Part shown: positions 53,036 to 60,993 of the stretch, piece by piece
Numbering within the stretch: position 1 is the first letter of the stretch
Layout of the letters: every line of letters starts with the position of its first letter
Source of the DNA: Bifidobacterium primatium
GTDB taxonomy: Bacteria; Actinomycetota; Actinomycetes; Actinomycetales; Bifidobacteriaceae
NCBI RefSeq assembly: GCF_002802875.1
Contig: NZ_PEBI01000005.1
Location: 152,969 to 216,968, forward strand
Length of the DNA stretch: 64,000 nucleotides
Reading direction: 5' to 3'
The notes under the pieces: generated by a model
What the model was told of the DNA's origin: nothing
Seen by the model: the letters and a program-made list of their open reading frames with translations, nothing else
Database searches by the model: none
Program-made: the position numbers and the translations under genes

Positions 53036-54126
53036 TTGGCGGAAACCTCCTTGATGGCGTCGGAATAGAATGCCGAATCATAGCTGCTGTTCACCGAGTC
53101 CACGCCGCCCTGCGCCTTGAGGAACTTGGCGGTCTTGGCGAACACGTCGGGCAATTGCTCGAAGCTCTTCTCTTGGTCGGCGGCGGTCTGGTACTCATAG
53201 CCCTTGACCTGCTGCTTGACCTGATCGGGTTTTTCGTTCAGCTGCACGGCGATGGAGTCGATAGCGGCCGCGTCACCGTCGCGCACCTGGCCGACGGCAT
53301 GGTTCTCCACTGCCGTCCAGGTCTTGACTACGCCCGGATTCGCCTTGACAAACGCACTGGTCGCGAGTTCGAGATCGTAGGTCGGGGCGCCGGTCTTCGC
53401 GGTTTCGGCGCTTGACGTCACGGTCTTGCCGCCGTTGGACTTGAGTTCGCTGAGCACCGGATCCCATACCCAGGCGGCGTCGATTTCGCCGCGCTGCCAA
53501 GCGGCGGGCATCTTGTCCGGGTCGAGATTGACGAGCTTCACGTCGGAGTCGTTCAGTCCGGCGTCGGACAATGCCGACAGCAGCGAGAAATGCGAAGTCG
53601 AGCCGAACGGCACGGCGATCGTCTTGCCCTTGAGGTCCTTGATGGACGACACCCCGGAATCGCGGGTGACCAACGATTCGGCCTCACCGATCACGTCATT
53701 GATCCAGATGACCTGCACCGGCAGATCGAGCGGCTTGCTCACGGCCTTGACCGACGGGCTGGATCCCAGCAACGCGATGTCCAGCGACTTCGCGCCGAAC
53801 GCCTGCAATACGTCGGCTCCCGAATTGAACTGACTCCATTCGATCTTGGCTTTGGGCAGGCAGTTTTCGAGCAGCTTCTGGTCCTTGACCACCAGGTCGG
53901 CGTTCGGAATCGACTGCCATCCCACGCGGACGGTGCCGGTGAAGTCGTTGTTCACGTCGGTCGGGCATTTCGATGATGATGCGCCGGATGCCGCACCGCC
54001 GGTGTTCCCCGCCAATTCGTCGGCCGTCTTCATCTGCCCGCAGGCCGCCATCGACAGCACGGCCGCCCCCACGGCCAGCAGCGACAGTGCCTTGCGCGTT
54101 ATCGCGTTATGCGATCCGATAGACAT
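53032..54126 (-). CDS. tauA: Taurine-binding lipoprotein TauA
   Basis: Taurine receptor of 364 residues. The lipobox SMAAC ends the signal peptide near residue 28. Strong TauA likeness, compared from memory with the E. coli protein: IALLGSSPSVKAVS, GKTIAVPFGSTSHFSLLSAL, PAAWQRGEIDAAWVWDPVLS, GAPTYD and VKGYEYQTAADQ. The start at ATG 54126 follows GGGGGAT; an in-frame ATG at 54189 overlaps nothing useful and adds an atypical leader. Middle gene of the operon, 72 nt after tauC. Confidence 0.9.
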   Translation of the reverse strand: MSIGSHNAITRKALSLLAVGAAVLSMAACGQMKTADELAGNTGGAASGASSSKCPTDVNNDFTGTVRVGWQSIPNADLVVKDQKLLENCLPKAKIEWSQFNSGADVLQAFGAKSLDIALLGSSPSVKAVSKPLDLPVQVIWINDVIGEAESLVTRDSGVSSIKDLKGKTIAVPFGSTSHFSLLSALSDAGLNDSDVKLVNLDPDKMPAAWQRGEIDAAWVWDPVLSELKSNGGKTVTSSAETAKTGAPTYDLELATSAFVKANPGVVKTWTAVENHAVGQVRDGDAAAIDSIAVQLNEKPDQVKQQVKGYEYQTAADQEKSFEQLPDVFAKTAKFLKAQGGVDSVNSSYDSAFYSDAIKEVSAK

Positions 54127-54198
54127 GGTTATCCCCCAAGTTGTTCCTATGTTCCACAGCATCGGCTCCCTCGGCAAGGGGAGTCGCAACAGGAGGCC

Positions 54199-55092
54199 CT
54201 ACTCCTTGCCGACCCACGGCGTAAGCACGCGGATGATGAGCTGGATGATGCCGTCAAGCGCCAGCGCCGCAATACCAATCACGAGGATGCATGCGATGGT
54301 CAGCGGCGTGTTCATCTCCGTGCCGGAAAGATATGCCAATGCGCCGATGCCCGGGATGCCGTTGTTGAGCTCGGCCGCCACGACGGTCGTCCACGCGAAG
54401 CCGACGGCCAGACGAATGCCGTTCAGCACCGATGGCAGCGCGCTCGGGAACATGACCAGGGCCACCAGCTGTGCGCGGTTGGCGCCAAGCGACAGCGCGG
54501 AGTTGATGCGGTCGCGGTTCACGCTTTTCAGCCCGTCGATGGTGGCGAGCACGATCGGCGGGAACGCGGCAAGGAACAGCAGCCAGATCTTCGTGGTGTC
54601 GCCGATGCCGAACCACACGATGAGCAGACCGATGTAGCCCAGCGGCGGCAGAGCGCGAACGAAGTTGATGTACGGCATGATGAGCCGGTTCAGCCAGCGC
54701 ACGCCGGAAAGCACGAAGCCCAGCACCACGCCGACGACGATGGACAGCGCGAGTCCCACGCCGATGCGTTCAAGGCTCATCAGCAGATGCTGCCAGAGGA
54801 AGTACTGCTGCACACCGCAGACGATGCGTGTGGAGCCGGCCGCGATGGGATTGCAGGTGTTGGCGCGCACGAACGCGTTCCATACGGCACCCGGACTGGG
54901 AAGATACAACGGGTTGACGAGCTTCGCCGCCGTCACGGCCCACCATGCGGCCACGAATACCAGCAGCGAGATCAGTCCCTGCACCTTGCCGATCGGCAGC
55001 TTCCGTCGTGCGACGGCACCGTTCCCCGGCGTCGGCGCGATGGAGCGGATGCGCTCCTTCACCTTGCCGGCGGGCAAGCTTACTGCGGTCAT
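54199..55092 (-). CDS. tauC: Taurine ABC transporter permease
   Basis: BPD-type permease of 297 residues. A basic N-terminus precedes helix 1 (LISLLVFVAAWWAV); RALPPLGYIGLLIVWFGIGDTTK is the TauC/SsuC signature and MFPSALPSVLNGIRLAVGFAW the coupling loop. A long periplasmic loop with two cysteines (NTCNPIAAGSTRIVCG) is unusual. First gene of the operon, divergent from the taurine aminotransferase gene. Confidence 0.87.
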   Translation of the reverse strand: MTAVSLPAGKVKERIRSIAPTPGNGAVARRKLPIGKVQGLISLLVFVAAWWAVTAAKLVNPLYLPSPGAVWNAFVRANTCNPIAAGSTRIVCGVQQYFLWQHLLMSLERIGVGLALSIVVGVVLGFVLSGVRWLNRLIMPYINFVRALPPLGYIGLLIVWFGIGDTTKIWLLFLAAFPPIVLATIDGLKSVNRDRINSALSLGANRAQLVALVMFPSALPSVLNGIRLAVGFAWTTVVAAELNNGIPGIGALAYLSGTEMNTPLTIACILVIGIAALALDGIIQLIIRVLTPWVGKE

Positions 55093-55471
55093 GTGTTCGT
55101 CCCCTTCTGCGTTTCCGATCGCGCGTCGCCGCCATCCGTCGGCGTTCCGTTTTCCGCCATGCCATGGCGTTTCGTTGCACGTTACGAGGCGGCGACCGGC
55201 CGGAATCCTCGTAACGTCTTGAAATCCCCGGCTTTCCCAACCAACCGGAAAGCTTGCTCTCCACCTTAATCCCGCCGCATGGCCCTATCGCCGGATACGG
55301 CAAAAACGCTTATAGGCTTTCGCTATGACGTATTACCAATGCCTGATTTCCCTAGCAAACACAGGCGCCCATCATCTTTTTCCCATCACCTGTTTCCCGC
55401 GTATACTGCCAATCAGCCTACGGCGACCGTAGTGTTTTCAATCGTTGATTTCATACGAAGGGGATGTTGAT
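55093..55471. promoter_or_regulatory. Divergent tauC/toa promoter region
   Basis: 379 bp. Perfect 11-bp arms at 55179-55189 and 55207-55217 (ACGTTACGAGG outward) lie 87-125 bp upstream of tauC. TCGTTG-N5/6-TACGA elements occur at 55172-55187 and 55441-55458, the latter touching the toa ribosome site; they resemble degenerate copies of the 58414-type operator. Confidence 0.45.
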
Positions 55472-56818
55472 ATGAGTGATTTGAGCGGTGAGGAAGTCGC
55501 TCGACTCCACGAGGAATATGTGCTGCAGCCGTGGGCCAAGCAGGGTGCCCCGGCCACGCCCGTCAAGCGCGCGGAGGGCATCTACTTCTGGGACTATGAC
55601 GGCAAGCGCTACGCCGACATGAGCTCGCAGATGGTCTGTTCGAACCTCGGCCATCAGAATCAGGTCGTCGTCGACGCCATCAAGAAGCAGGCCGACGAAC
55701 TGTGCTACATCGCACCGAGCTTCGCGGTCGAGCCGCGCGGCAAGCTGGCGAGGCTGCTGGTCGAGATCGCCGGAGCCGAGCATTTCCAGCGGGTCTTCTT
55801 CACGCTTGGCGGCTCGGATTCCAACGAGAACGCCATCGAGATCGCCCGCTTCTACACGGGTCGTCCGAAGATTCTTTCCTGCTACCGTTCGTACCACGGC
55901 TCCACTCTGGGTTCGGCGTTCGCCAGCGGCGACTGGCGCCGTTTCGCCTACGAGACCGGCGGTGCCGCGCCGTCGTTCGTGCACTTCCTCAATCCGAGCG
56001 TGTATGAGGACGGTTTCGACCGCACGCCGGAGGACGAGGAGCGCTGCACCCGTCAGTACCTGCATCAACTCGAACAGCAGATCGCCTATGAGGGTCCGGA
56101 AACCATCGCCGCGGTGCTCATGGAGTCGATCGTCGGCGCGAACGGCGTGCTCATCCCGCCGAAGGGCTACATGGAGGGTGTGGCCGAGCTGTGCCATAAG
56201 AACGGCATCCTGCTCATCTGCGACGAGGTGATGGCCGGTTTCGCCCGCTCCGGCAAGATGTTCACCTGGCAGAACTTCGACCTCGTTCCCGATCTCGTCA
56301 CGTTCGCCAAGGGTGTGACCGGCGCGATGGTGCCGCTCGGCGGCGTTATCGCCAGCAAGGAAATCTCGAAGTTCTTCGAAAGCCATCCGCTTCCCTGCGG
56401 TCTGACGTATTCCGGCCATCCGCTGGCATGCGCCGCCGGCGTTGCCGCCACGCAGTACTATCTCGACAACGACATCTGCGCCCATGTGAAGCAGCTCGAA
56501 GACGTGCTCAAGCCGCGGCTTGAGGAGTTCGCCGAGCGTCACGCCTGCGTGGGCGAGGCCCGCTGCATCGGCCTGTTCGCCGCGCTCACGCTGGTGAAGG
56601 ACAAGCAGACCCGCGAGCTGCTTGCCCCGTACCATACGGCGAACGGCCGCATGCCGGCCATCTTCGCCGAGCTGAAGAAGCGCGGCTTCTACACGTTCGG
56701 CCGCGAATCGAACCTCAACGTCTGCCCGCCGCTCATCATCACCGAGGACGAGCTCAACGAACAGCTCGACATCCTCGACGAGGTCCTCACCTGGGCCGAC
56801 CACGAGTTCTGCGAGTAA
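55472..56818 (+). CDS. toa: Taurine aminotransferase (class III, Toa-like)
   Basis: PLP-dependent transfer of the taurine amino group to a keto acid, giving sulfoacetaldehyde; 448 residues. Class III features: SYHGST (140-145), LICDEVMAGFARSG with Asp251, and the PLP lysine Lys280 in TFAKGVTGAMVPLGG. A taurine:2-oxoglutarate aminotransferase is known from Bifidobacterium kashiwanohense; this gene is probably its counterpart, supported by divergence from tauCAB. Keto-acid preference (2-oxoglutarate or pyruvate) cannot be read. The start at ATG 55472 has GAAGGGG upstream. The sulfoacetaldehyde reductase gene expected beside it is missing here. Confidence 0.8.
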   Translation: MSDLSGEEVARLHEEYVLQPWAKQGAPATPVKRAEGIYFWDYDGKRYADMSSQMVCSNLGHQNQVVVDAIKKQADELCYIAPSFAVEPRGKLARLLVEIAGAEHFQRVFFTLGGSDSNENAIEIARFYTGRPKILSCYRSYHGSTLGSAFASGDWRRFAYETGGAAPSFVHFLNPSVYEDGFDRTPEDEERCTRQYLHQLEQQIAYEGPETIAAVLMESIVGANGVLIPPKGYMEGVAELCHKNGILLICDEVMAGFARSGKMFTWQNFDLVPDLVTFAKGVTGAMVPLGGVIASKEISKFFESHPLPCGLTYSGHPLACAAGVAATQYYLDNDICAHVKQLEDVLKPRLEEFAERHACVGEARCIGLFAALTLVKDKQTRELLAPYHTANGRMPAIFAELKKRGFYTFGRESNLNVCPPLIITEDELNEQLDILDEVLTWADHEFCE

Positions 56819-56852
56819 TTCCGTCTCTCTGCCATCCCGAGCGAGCGTCAGC

Positions 56853-56896
56853 GAGTCGAAGGATCTTGAACCATCCACACAGCAATCCTTCGACTC
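56853..56896 (+). terminator. Hairpin after toa
   Basis: GAGTCGAAGGAT at 56853-56864 pairs with ATCCTTCGACTC at 56885-56896, 35 nt after the stop codon. Confidence 0.6.
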
Positions 56897-57041
56897 CGCG
56901 TCTCGCACCCCGCTCAGGATGAATAAGCGGAACCGTCGCAGCCATATGGTTCCGGGGAGCCGTCGGCGCAGCCGACTGAGGGACTGAGGGGAGGAATACA
57001 CAACGCCTCTCTGGTGCGGAACGCGGGGAACCTTTGGACCT

Positions 57042-57239
57042 GCGTTCCGTGCCATGTTTTTATGTCACGGAACGCGAAATCCTCCATAATCATCATTCCC
57101 TGCCAAGTCGACGCCCATATACAACAAGAGGACCGTTGGAATTCCAACGGTCCTCGTTTCGTATGGGCGTCTATTCTGTCACGGAACGTAAGAAAAGACC
57201 TTTTCATCGTTCCGTGCCGCACAACCACGTCACGAAACG
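57042..57239. repeat. Inverted-repeat pairs flanking a palindrome
   Basis: GCGTTCCGTGCC-N10-GTCACGGAACGC at 57042-57075 and CGTTCCGTGCC-N10-GTCACGAAACG at 57208-57239 have the same arms and spacer length. Single half-sites at about 57093 and 57178 bracket the central palindrome. Confidence 0.6.
57110..57171. terminator. Nested palindrome between converging genes
   Basis: Outer arms GACGCCCATA/TATGGGCGTC and an inner perfect 28-bp palindrome at 57128-57155. The inner core CCGTTGGAATTCCAACGG also fits the CGTTG-N6-CAACG operator form. Confidence 0.65.
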
Positions 57240-57286
57240 CAATACATCACGTTGCCCGCGTTCCCTGCCACGCAATCAGCGCGCAA

Positions 57287-58318
57287 TCAGCTGTGCAGCG
57301 GCTGCTTGCGATCGGGGTACAGCTCCTCCGAAAGGTGGTTCACCGCACGCGGCACCTCGCCGAAGCCCGCGGAGATGAGCTTCACCTTGCCCGGATAGTT
57401 CACCGCGTCGCCCACGCCATAGATACCGGGGATTTCGGTCTCGAGGAACTCGTTCACCTGCAGATCGCCGCGCTTGACCGGCAGGCCCCAGTCGCGCAGC
57501 AGATGGTTGTCCGACGTGAATCCGTAGTTCACGAGCAGTGCGTCGACGTGCAGCGAGGGCTGGTCGTCGCCCTTCACCTGTGCCAGGTCGATGCGCAATC
57601 CCGCGCCCTCGCCCTCATCCACCACGTCCACGAACTTGTACGGGGTCAGAATCTCCACCGACGATTCCCTGAGCTGCGCCACGCTGGATTCCAGCGCACG
57701 GAAGTTGTCACGACGGTGGACGAGCGTCACATGGGCCGCGATCTTCTCGAGTTCCAGCGCCCAGTCGATGGCCGCGTCGCCGCCGCCGGCCACAACCACG
57801 TTCTTGCCTTCGAAGTCGGCCAGTCGTTTGACGAAGTAGAACACCTTGCTGCCGTCGAGCCCATCACGGTCGTAGTCGATGGCAAGCGGTCGGGGAGCGA
57901 ACGCGCCGCTGCCGATGGCCACGATCACGCTGCGCGTGTGCACGGAGCGGGTCTTCGTCGTCAGAACGAACGTGCCGTCGTCAAGACGATTCAGCCCCTG
58001 CACCTCCTCGTTCACATGCACGTCGATGCGGTCGCCGAACGAGTCGATCTGCTTCTGCAGATTGGCGATGAGTTCGGCGCCGGTGCCGGAGACGAAGCCG
58101 GCGATGTCGTGAATCGGCTTTTCCGGATAGAGCGCCGCCACCTGGCCGCCCAGCTGCGGCAGGCTGTCGATGAGCTGCACGCTGAGATTGCGCATGGCCG
58201 AGTAGAACGCCGTGAACATGCCGATCGGGCCTCCGCCGATCACCACGACGTCGACGAGTTCGTCGCTGCCGGTCACGCCGTCGGCCGCGACCGCGGCCGT
58301 ATTGTCGGTAGTGCTCAT
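57287..58318 (-). CDS. Thioredoxin reductase-like ferredoxin/flavodoxin-NADP reductase
   Basis: FAD flavoprotein of 343 residues, probably moving electrons from NADPH to the flavodoxin that serves the sulfite reductase. The FAD Rossmann motif is VVIGGGPIGMFTAFYSAMR near residue 30, the NAD(P) motif VVAGGGDAAIDWALELE near 165, and the C-terminal FAD motif GVGDAVNYPGKVKLISAGFGE. The CxxC redox pair of thioredoxin reductases is absent, which fits the FNR2-type group. The start at ATG 58318 was chosen over 58381 because the shorter form begins at the usual distance from the FAD motif. Divergent from the sulfite reductase gene. Confidence 0.85.
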   Translation of the reverse strand: MSTTDNTAAVAADGVTGSDELVDVVVIGGGPIGMFTAFYSAMRNLSVQLIDSLPQLGGQVAALYPEKPIHDIAGFVSGTGAELIANLQKQIDSFGDRIDVHVNEEVQGLNRLDDGTFVLTTKTRSVHTRSVIVAIGSGAFAPRPLAIDYDRDGLDGSKVFYFVKRLADFEGKNVVVAGGGDAAIDWALELEKIAAHVTLVHRRDNFRALESSVAQLRESSVEILTPYKFVDVVDEGEGAGLRIDLAQVKGDDQPSLHVDALLVNYGFTSDNHLLRDWGLPVKRGDLQVNEFLETEIPGIYGVGDAVNYPGKVKLISAGFGEVPRAVNHLSEELYPDRKQPLHS

Positions 58319-58413
58319 AGTCTGGATATCCCCCATAATCATGAAAAACGGTTGATGATACGCGTCAGTATACGGATTCAACCCCGTTGGCGAAACGATG
58401 CCTCATTCCCGCA

Positions 58414-58435
58414 AATCGTTGCAATTCCAACGATT
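58414..58435. promoter_or_regulatory. Palindromic operator site 1
   Basis: Perfect 8-bp arms AATCGTTG and CAACGATT around CAATTC. It lies 96 bp upstream of the flavoprotein start and 244 bp upstream of the sulfite reductase start. Confidence 0.65.
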
Positions 58436-58500
58436 GATAACGACTCACAAATAGAACCGTCACCGCATTCGGCACCGTCGTAACATGACCGACATCTCAT

Positions 58501-58522
58501 AATCGTTGCAATTCCAACGTTT
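58501..58522. promoter_or_regulatory. Palindromic operator site 2
   Basis: AATCGTTG-CAATTC-CAACGTTT: the first 19 positions are identical to site 1 and the arms have one mismatch. It lies 157 bp upstream of the sulfite reductase start. Confidence 0.65.
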
Positions 58523-58678
58523 TTCAGCGTTTTTAGCGTCCGTCGTCCGTTTTGACAGCCACCCTCGCCGATTTGTACGCTTCCGTCTTGTTACAGACAT
58601 TACAGGGCCAGTCGTCGCCGATGCCGGAACCGACACCGACACCGACGGCAACGCGACGGAAGGGGACGAGCCGGGGTC

Positions 58679-60310
58679 ATGAGTTACATCGCAACCTGGG
58701 CGGATCAGAAACTGAACGCCAATGAGATCAGCAAGCTCAAGGAGGACGGCCTTGACGTGTTCAAGGACCTTCCCGAGCTGGTGAAGAAGCCGTTCTCCGA
58801 GGTCGACAAGAGCTACTTCATGTACTTCAAGTACGCCGGCCTGACGGTGCAGAAGCCGCAGGACGAGGGCTACTTCATGATGCGCATCAAGATTCCCGGC
58901 GGCCGCATCAACATCAAGCAGGCCGATCACATCGCGTGGATCGGCGAGCACTATGCGCATGGCGTCATCGATCTGACGACCCGTCAGGCGGTGCAATACC
59001 ATTGGATTCCCTTCGCCGAGCTGGTCGACATCTTCGCCGGCATCGAGAACGTCGGTCTGACGACGGTCGGCGCCGAGGGCGATATCACGCGTAACGTCAT
59101 CGACAACACGCTGTCGGGCATCGATCCCGACGAACTGTTCGACACCCGTCAGACGGTGCTCGACGTGTACCGCCGCTTCCAGGGCAACTACGATTACTCG
59201 AACCTGCCGCGTAAGTTCAAGATCTCCATCAGCAGCAACCTGTACAACGCGGCCGACGCCGAGATCAACGACCTCGCGTTCGTGCCGGCCACGAAGCGCA
59301 TCGGCCGTCATACGGTCAAGGGCTTCAACGTGAAGGTCGGCGGCGGTCTCGGCATGAAGCCGTATCTCGCCCAGCAGCTGAACATCTTCGTGACGCCGGA
59401 CCGCGTGGCCGACGTCGCCGAGGTGGTCTGCCGCATCTATCGTGACTACGGCTATCGTCGCAGCCGCTCGAAGGCCCGCCTGAAGTTCCTGGTCAAGGAC
59501 TGGGGCGCGGAGAAGTTCGAGGACAAGGTGCGCGAGTACATGCCCGATCTGCAGACCAAGGGACGTGACCGCACCAAGGGCTGGAACAACGGCAATGCGC
59601 TCGGCGTTCACCGCCAGAAGCAGAAGGACTTCTACTACATCGGCGTCTCCGTGCCGTCGGGCCGCATTTCGGCCGACGACTTCAAGGCGCTGGTGGATGT
59701 GGCCCGCGAGTACGGCAAGGACGAGATTCGTTTCGACCACTGCCAGAACATGATCATCCCGTGGATCCCCGCGGACAAGATCAAGGAGGTCGAGGCACTG
59801 CCGATCTTCGAGAAGTTCTCGCTGCATCCGCACCTGATCGCCGACTACGGCAACACCTGCACGGGCGCCGAATACTGCAACCTGGCCAACACGCTCACGA
59901 AGTCCATCTTCAAGCCGCTGGTCGAGGAGCTCGACAACCGCTTCTCGTTCGACAGCCCGCTGAACGTGACGATGACCGGCTGCGGCAACAACTGCGCGCA
60001 CCGCTCCATCGCCGACATCGGCGTGGAGGGCGTGCACGCCCGTACTCCCGACCGTCAGCATGTGCCGGGCTTCAAGCTGTCGGTGGGCGGCAGCCTGGTG
60101 AACGGCGGCCATTTCAACGAACAGCTGAAGGGCACGTTCTCCCAGGCTCAGCTGGCCGATTCCATCTCGGCGCTGCTGGCCGACTACCGCGACAACCATG
60201 AGGGGTCCGAGACGTTCTACGAGTACTACTCGCGTACCGGCACCGATCACTTCCAGGAAGTTTTGAACAATTACACCGCAACCCTACCCGCAACGGAGGT
60301 ACTGAAATAA
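58679..60310 (+). CDS. Siroheme sulfite (nitrite) reductase, ferredoxin/flavodoxin type
   Basis: Six-electron reduction of sulfite to sulfide (or nitrite to ammonia); 543 residues. The siroheme-[4Fe-4S] cysteines are Cys394 and Cys400 (CTGAEYC) and Cys435 and Cys439 (CGNNC). Two ferredoxin-like half-domains are visible; TTRQAVQYHWI and GVSVPSGRISADDF are conserved family stretches. Sulfite is preferred as substrate because of islA, the taurine genes and the absence of nitrate genes, but nitrite cannot be excluded by sequence. The flavodoxin gene overlaps its stop codon by 1 nt (TAATG), naming the likely electron donor. Confidence 0.88.
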   Translation: MSYIATWADQKLNANEISKLKEDGLDVFKDLPELVKKPFSEVDKSYFMYFKYAGLTVQKPQDEGYFMMRIKIPGGRINIKQADHIAWIGEHYAHGVIDLTTRQAVQYHWIPFAELVDIFAGIENVGLTTVGAEGDITRNVIDNTLSGIDPDELFDTRQTVLDVYRRFQGNYDYSNLPRKFKISISSNLYNAADAEINDLAFVPATKRIGRHTVKGFNVKVGGGLGMKPYLAQQLNIFVTPDRVADVAEVVCRIYRDYGYRRSRSKARLKFLVKDWGAEKFEDKVREYMPDLQTKGRDRTKGWNNGNALGVHRQKQKDFYYIGVSVPSGRISADDFKALVDVAREYGKDEIRFDHCQNMIIPWIPADKIKEVEALPIFEKFSLHPHLIADYGNTCTGAEYCNLANTLTKSIFKPLVEELDNRFSFDSPLNVTMTGCGNNCAHRSIADIGVEGVHARTPDRQHVPGFKLSVGGSLVNGGHFNEQLKGTFSQAQLADSISALLADYRDNHEGSETFYEYYSRTGTDHFQEVLNNYTATLPATEVLK

Positions 60311-60750
60311 TGAGCACCAAGATCATCTTCACCAGCGCGACTGGCAACACCAAGGAGGCCGTCGAGCTTCTTGAGGAGGCGCTGCAGGACCTCGATCAGG
60401 ACGTCGAGGTGTTCGACGCCGAGGACGGTGTGGAGGTCGACGAGTTCTTCGACGACGCCGACAACTATGTCGTGGCCAGCTGGAGCGACGGCGACAACGG
60501 CGAGGTGCCCGGCGGCATCGTGGACTTCTACGACGATCTCGACGGCTACGACCTGTCCGGCAAGAAGGTCGCCGTGCTGGGTACGGGTGACACCAGCTAC
60601 CCGCACTTCTGCGCCGCGGTCGACATCTTCGAGAAGCTCCTCAAGGAGGACGGCGCCGAACTGGTGGCCGAGCCGCTGAAGATCGAGCTCGCCCCCGACG
60701 ACGACGCCATCGAAAAGATCAAGGAACTCGCCAAGACCCTCGCCGAATAG
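60310..60750 (+). CDS. Flavodoxin
   Basis: Small FMN electron carrier, 146 residues, very acidic. The FMN phosphate loop is TSATGNTKE near residue 10, and later GTGDTSYPHFCAAVDIFEK contacts the isoalloxazine ring. It begins within the stop codon of the sulfite reductase gene, so it is almost surely co-translated and its direct donor. The flavoprotein at 57287 would reduce it. Confidence 0.93.
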   Translation: MSTKIIFTSATGNTKEAVELLEEALQDLDQDVEVFDAEDGVEVDEFFDDADNYVVASWSDGDNGEVPGGIVDFYDDLDGYDLSGKKVAVLGTGDTSYPHFCAAVDIFEKLLKEDGAELVAEPLKIELAPDDDAIEKIKELAKTLAE

Positions 60751-60819
60751 TCCCACCCTCAGTCAGGGATACGGTGGTCATAGCGTCACCATGATTCCGT
60801 CCATCGTCGCAATCACCTA

Positions 60820-60927
60820 GGTGCCGCGGGGATATGCGATGCTCGACCGTAAGCTAGGAGCCGGCTTGTCCGGCTCCGGGGCCGAACGGCCTTGAGTGTG
60901 TCGAGCATTGCATATCCTCGCGGCGCC
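60820..60927 (+). ncRNA. Structured element A: 28-bp terminal stem with internal hairpins
   Basis: Arms 60820-60847 and 60900-60927 pair along 28 bp; three of the pairs are G-U wobbles that work only if the plus strand is the RNA. Inside: CGTAAGC right after the left arm, hairpins at 60857-60877 and 60880-60891, then CCTTGAGTGT just before the right arm. Element B at 63320 shares the short motifs but has different arm sequences. It lies between the flavodoxin and CbiX-like genes. Function unknown; a terminator or independent RNA are both possible. Confidence 0.65.
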
Positions 60928-60993
60928 ATTCATTGGTGCCACCGTACAATACAGTTACACGAACAACTCAGCATCCAAGCAAAGGAGCATCCC

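Larger units (their letters stand above)
56819..57286. other. Convergent spacer between toa and the flavoprotein gene
   Basis: 468 bp without a gene. It contains the toa terminator, a partial dispersed repeat (about 56954-56995), repeated TTCCGTGCC/GTCACGGAA half-sites and a large nested palindrome at 57110-57171. Confidence 0.6.
58319..58678. promoter_or_regulatory. Divergent reductase/sulfite reductase promoter region
   Basis: 360 bp that carries two near-identical palindromic sites (58414 and 58501) 87 bp apart, but no gene. This is the clearest operator candidate region in the window. Confidence 0.6.

Noticed and set aside
52187..55092. Nitrate (Nrt) or thiamine-precursor transporter
   Set aside because: The binding protein follows TauA closely through several segments, and the divergent gene is a taurine aminotransferase.
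55472..56818. Glutamate-1-semialdehyde aminotransferase (hemL) for the tetrapyrrole pathway
   Set aside because: The sequence around the PLP lysine and the divergent tauCAB context fit taurine aminotransferase; hemL-type signatures are not seen.
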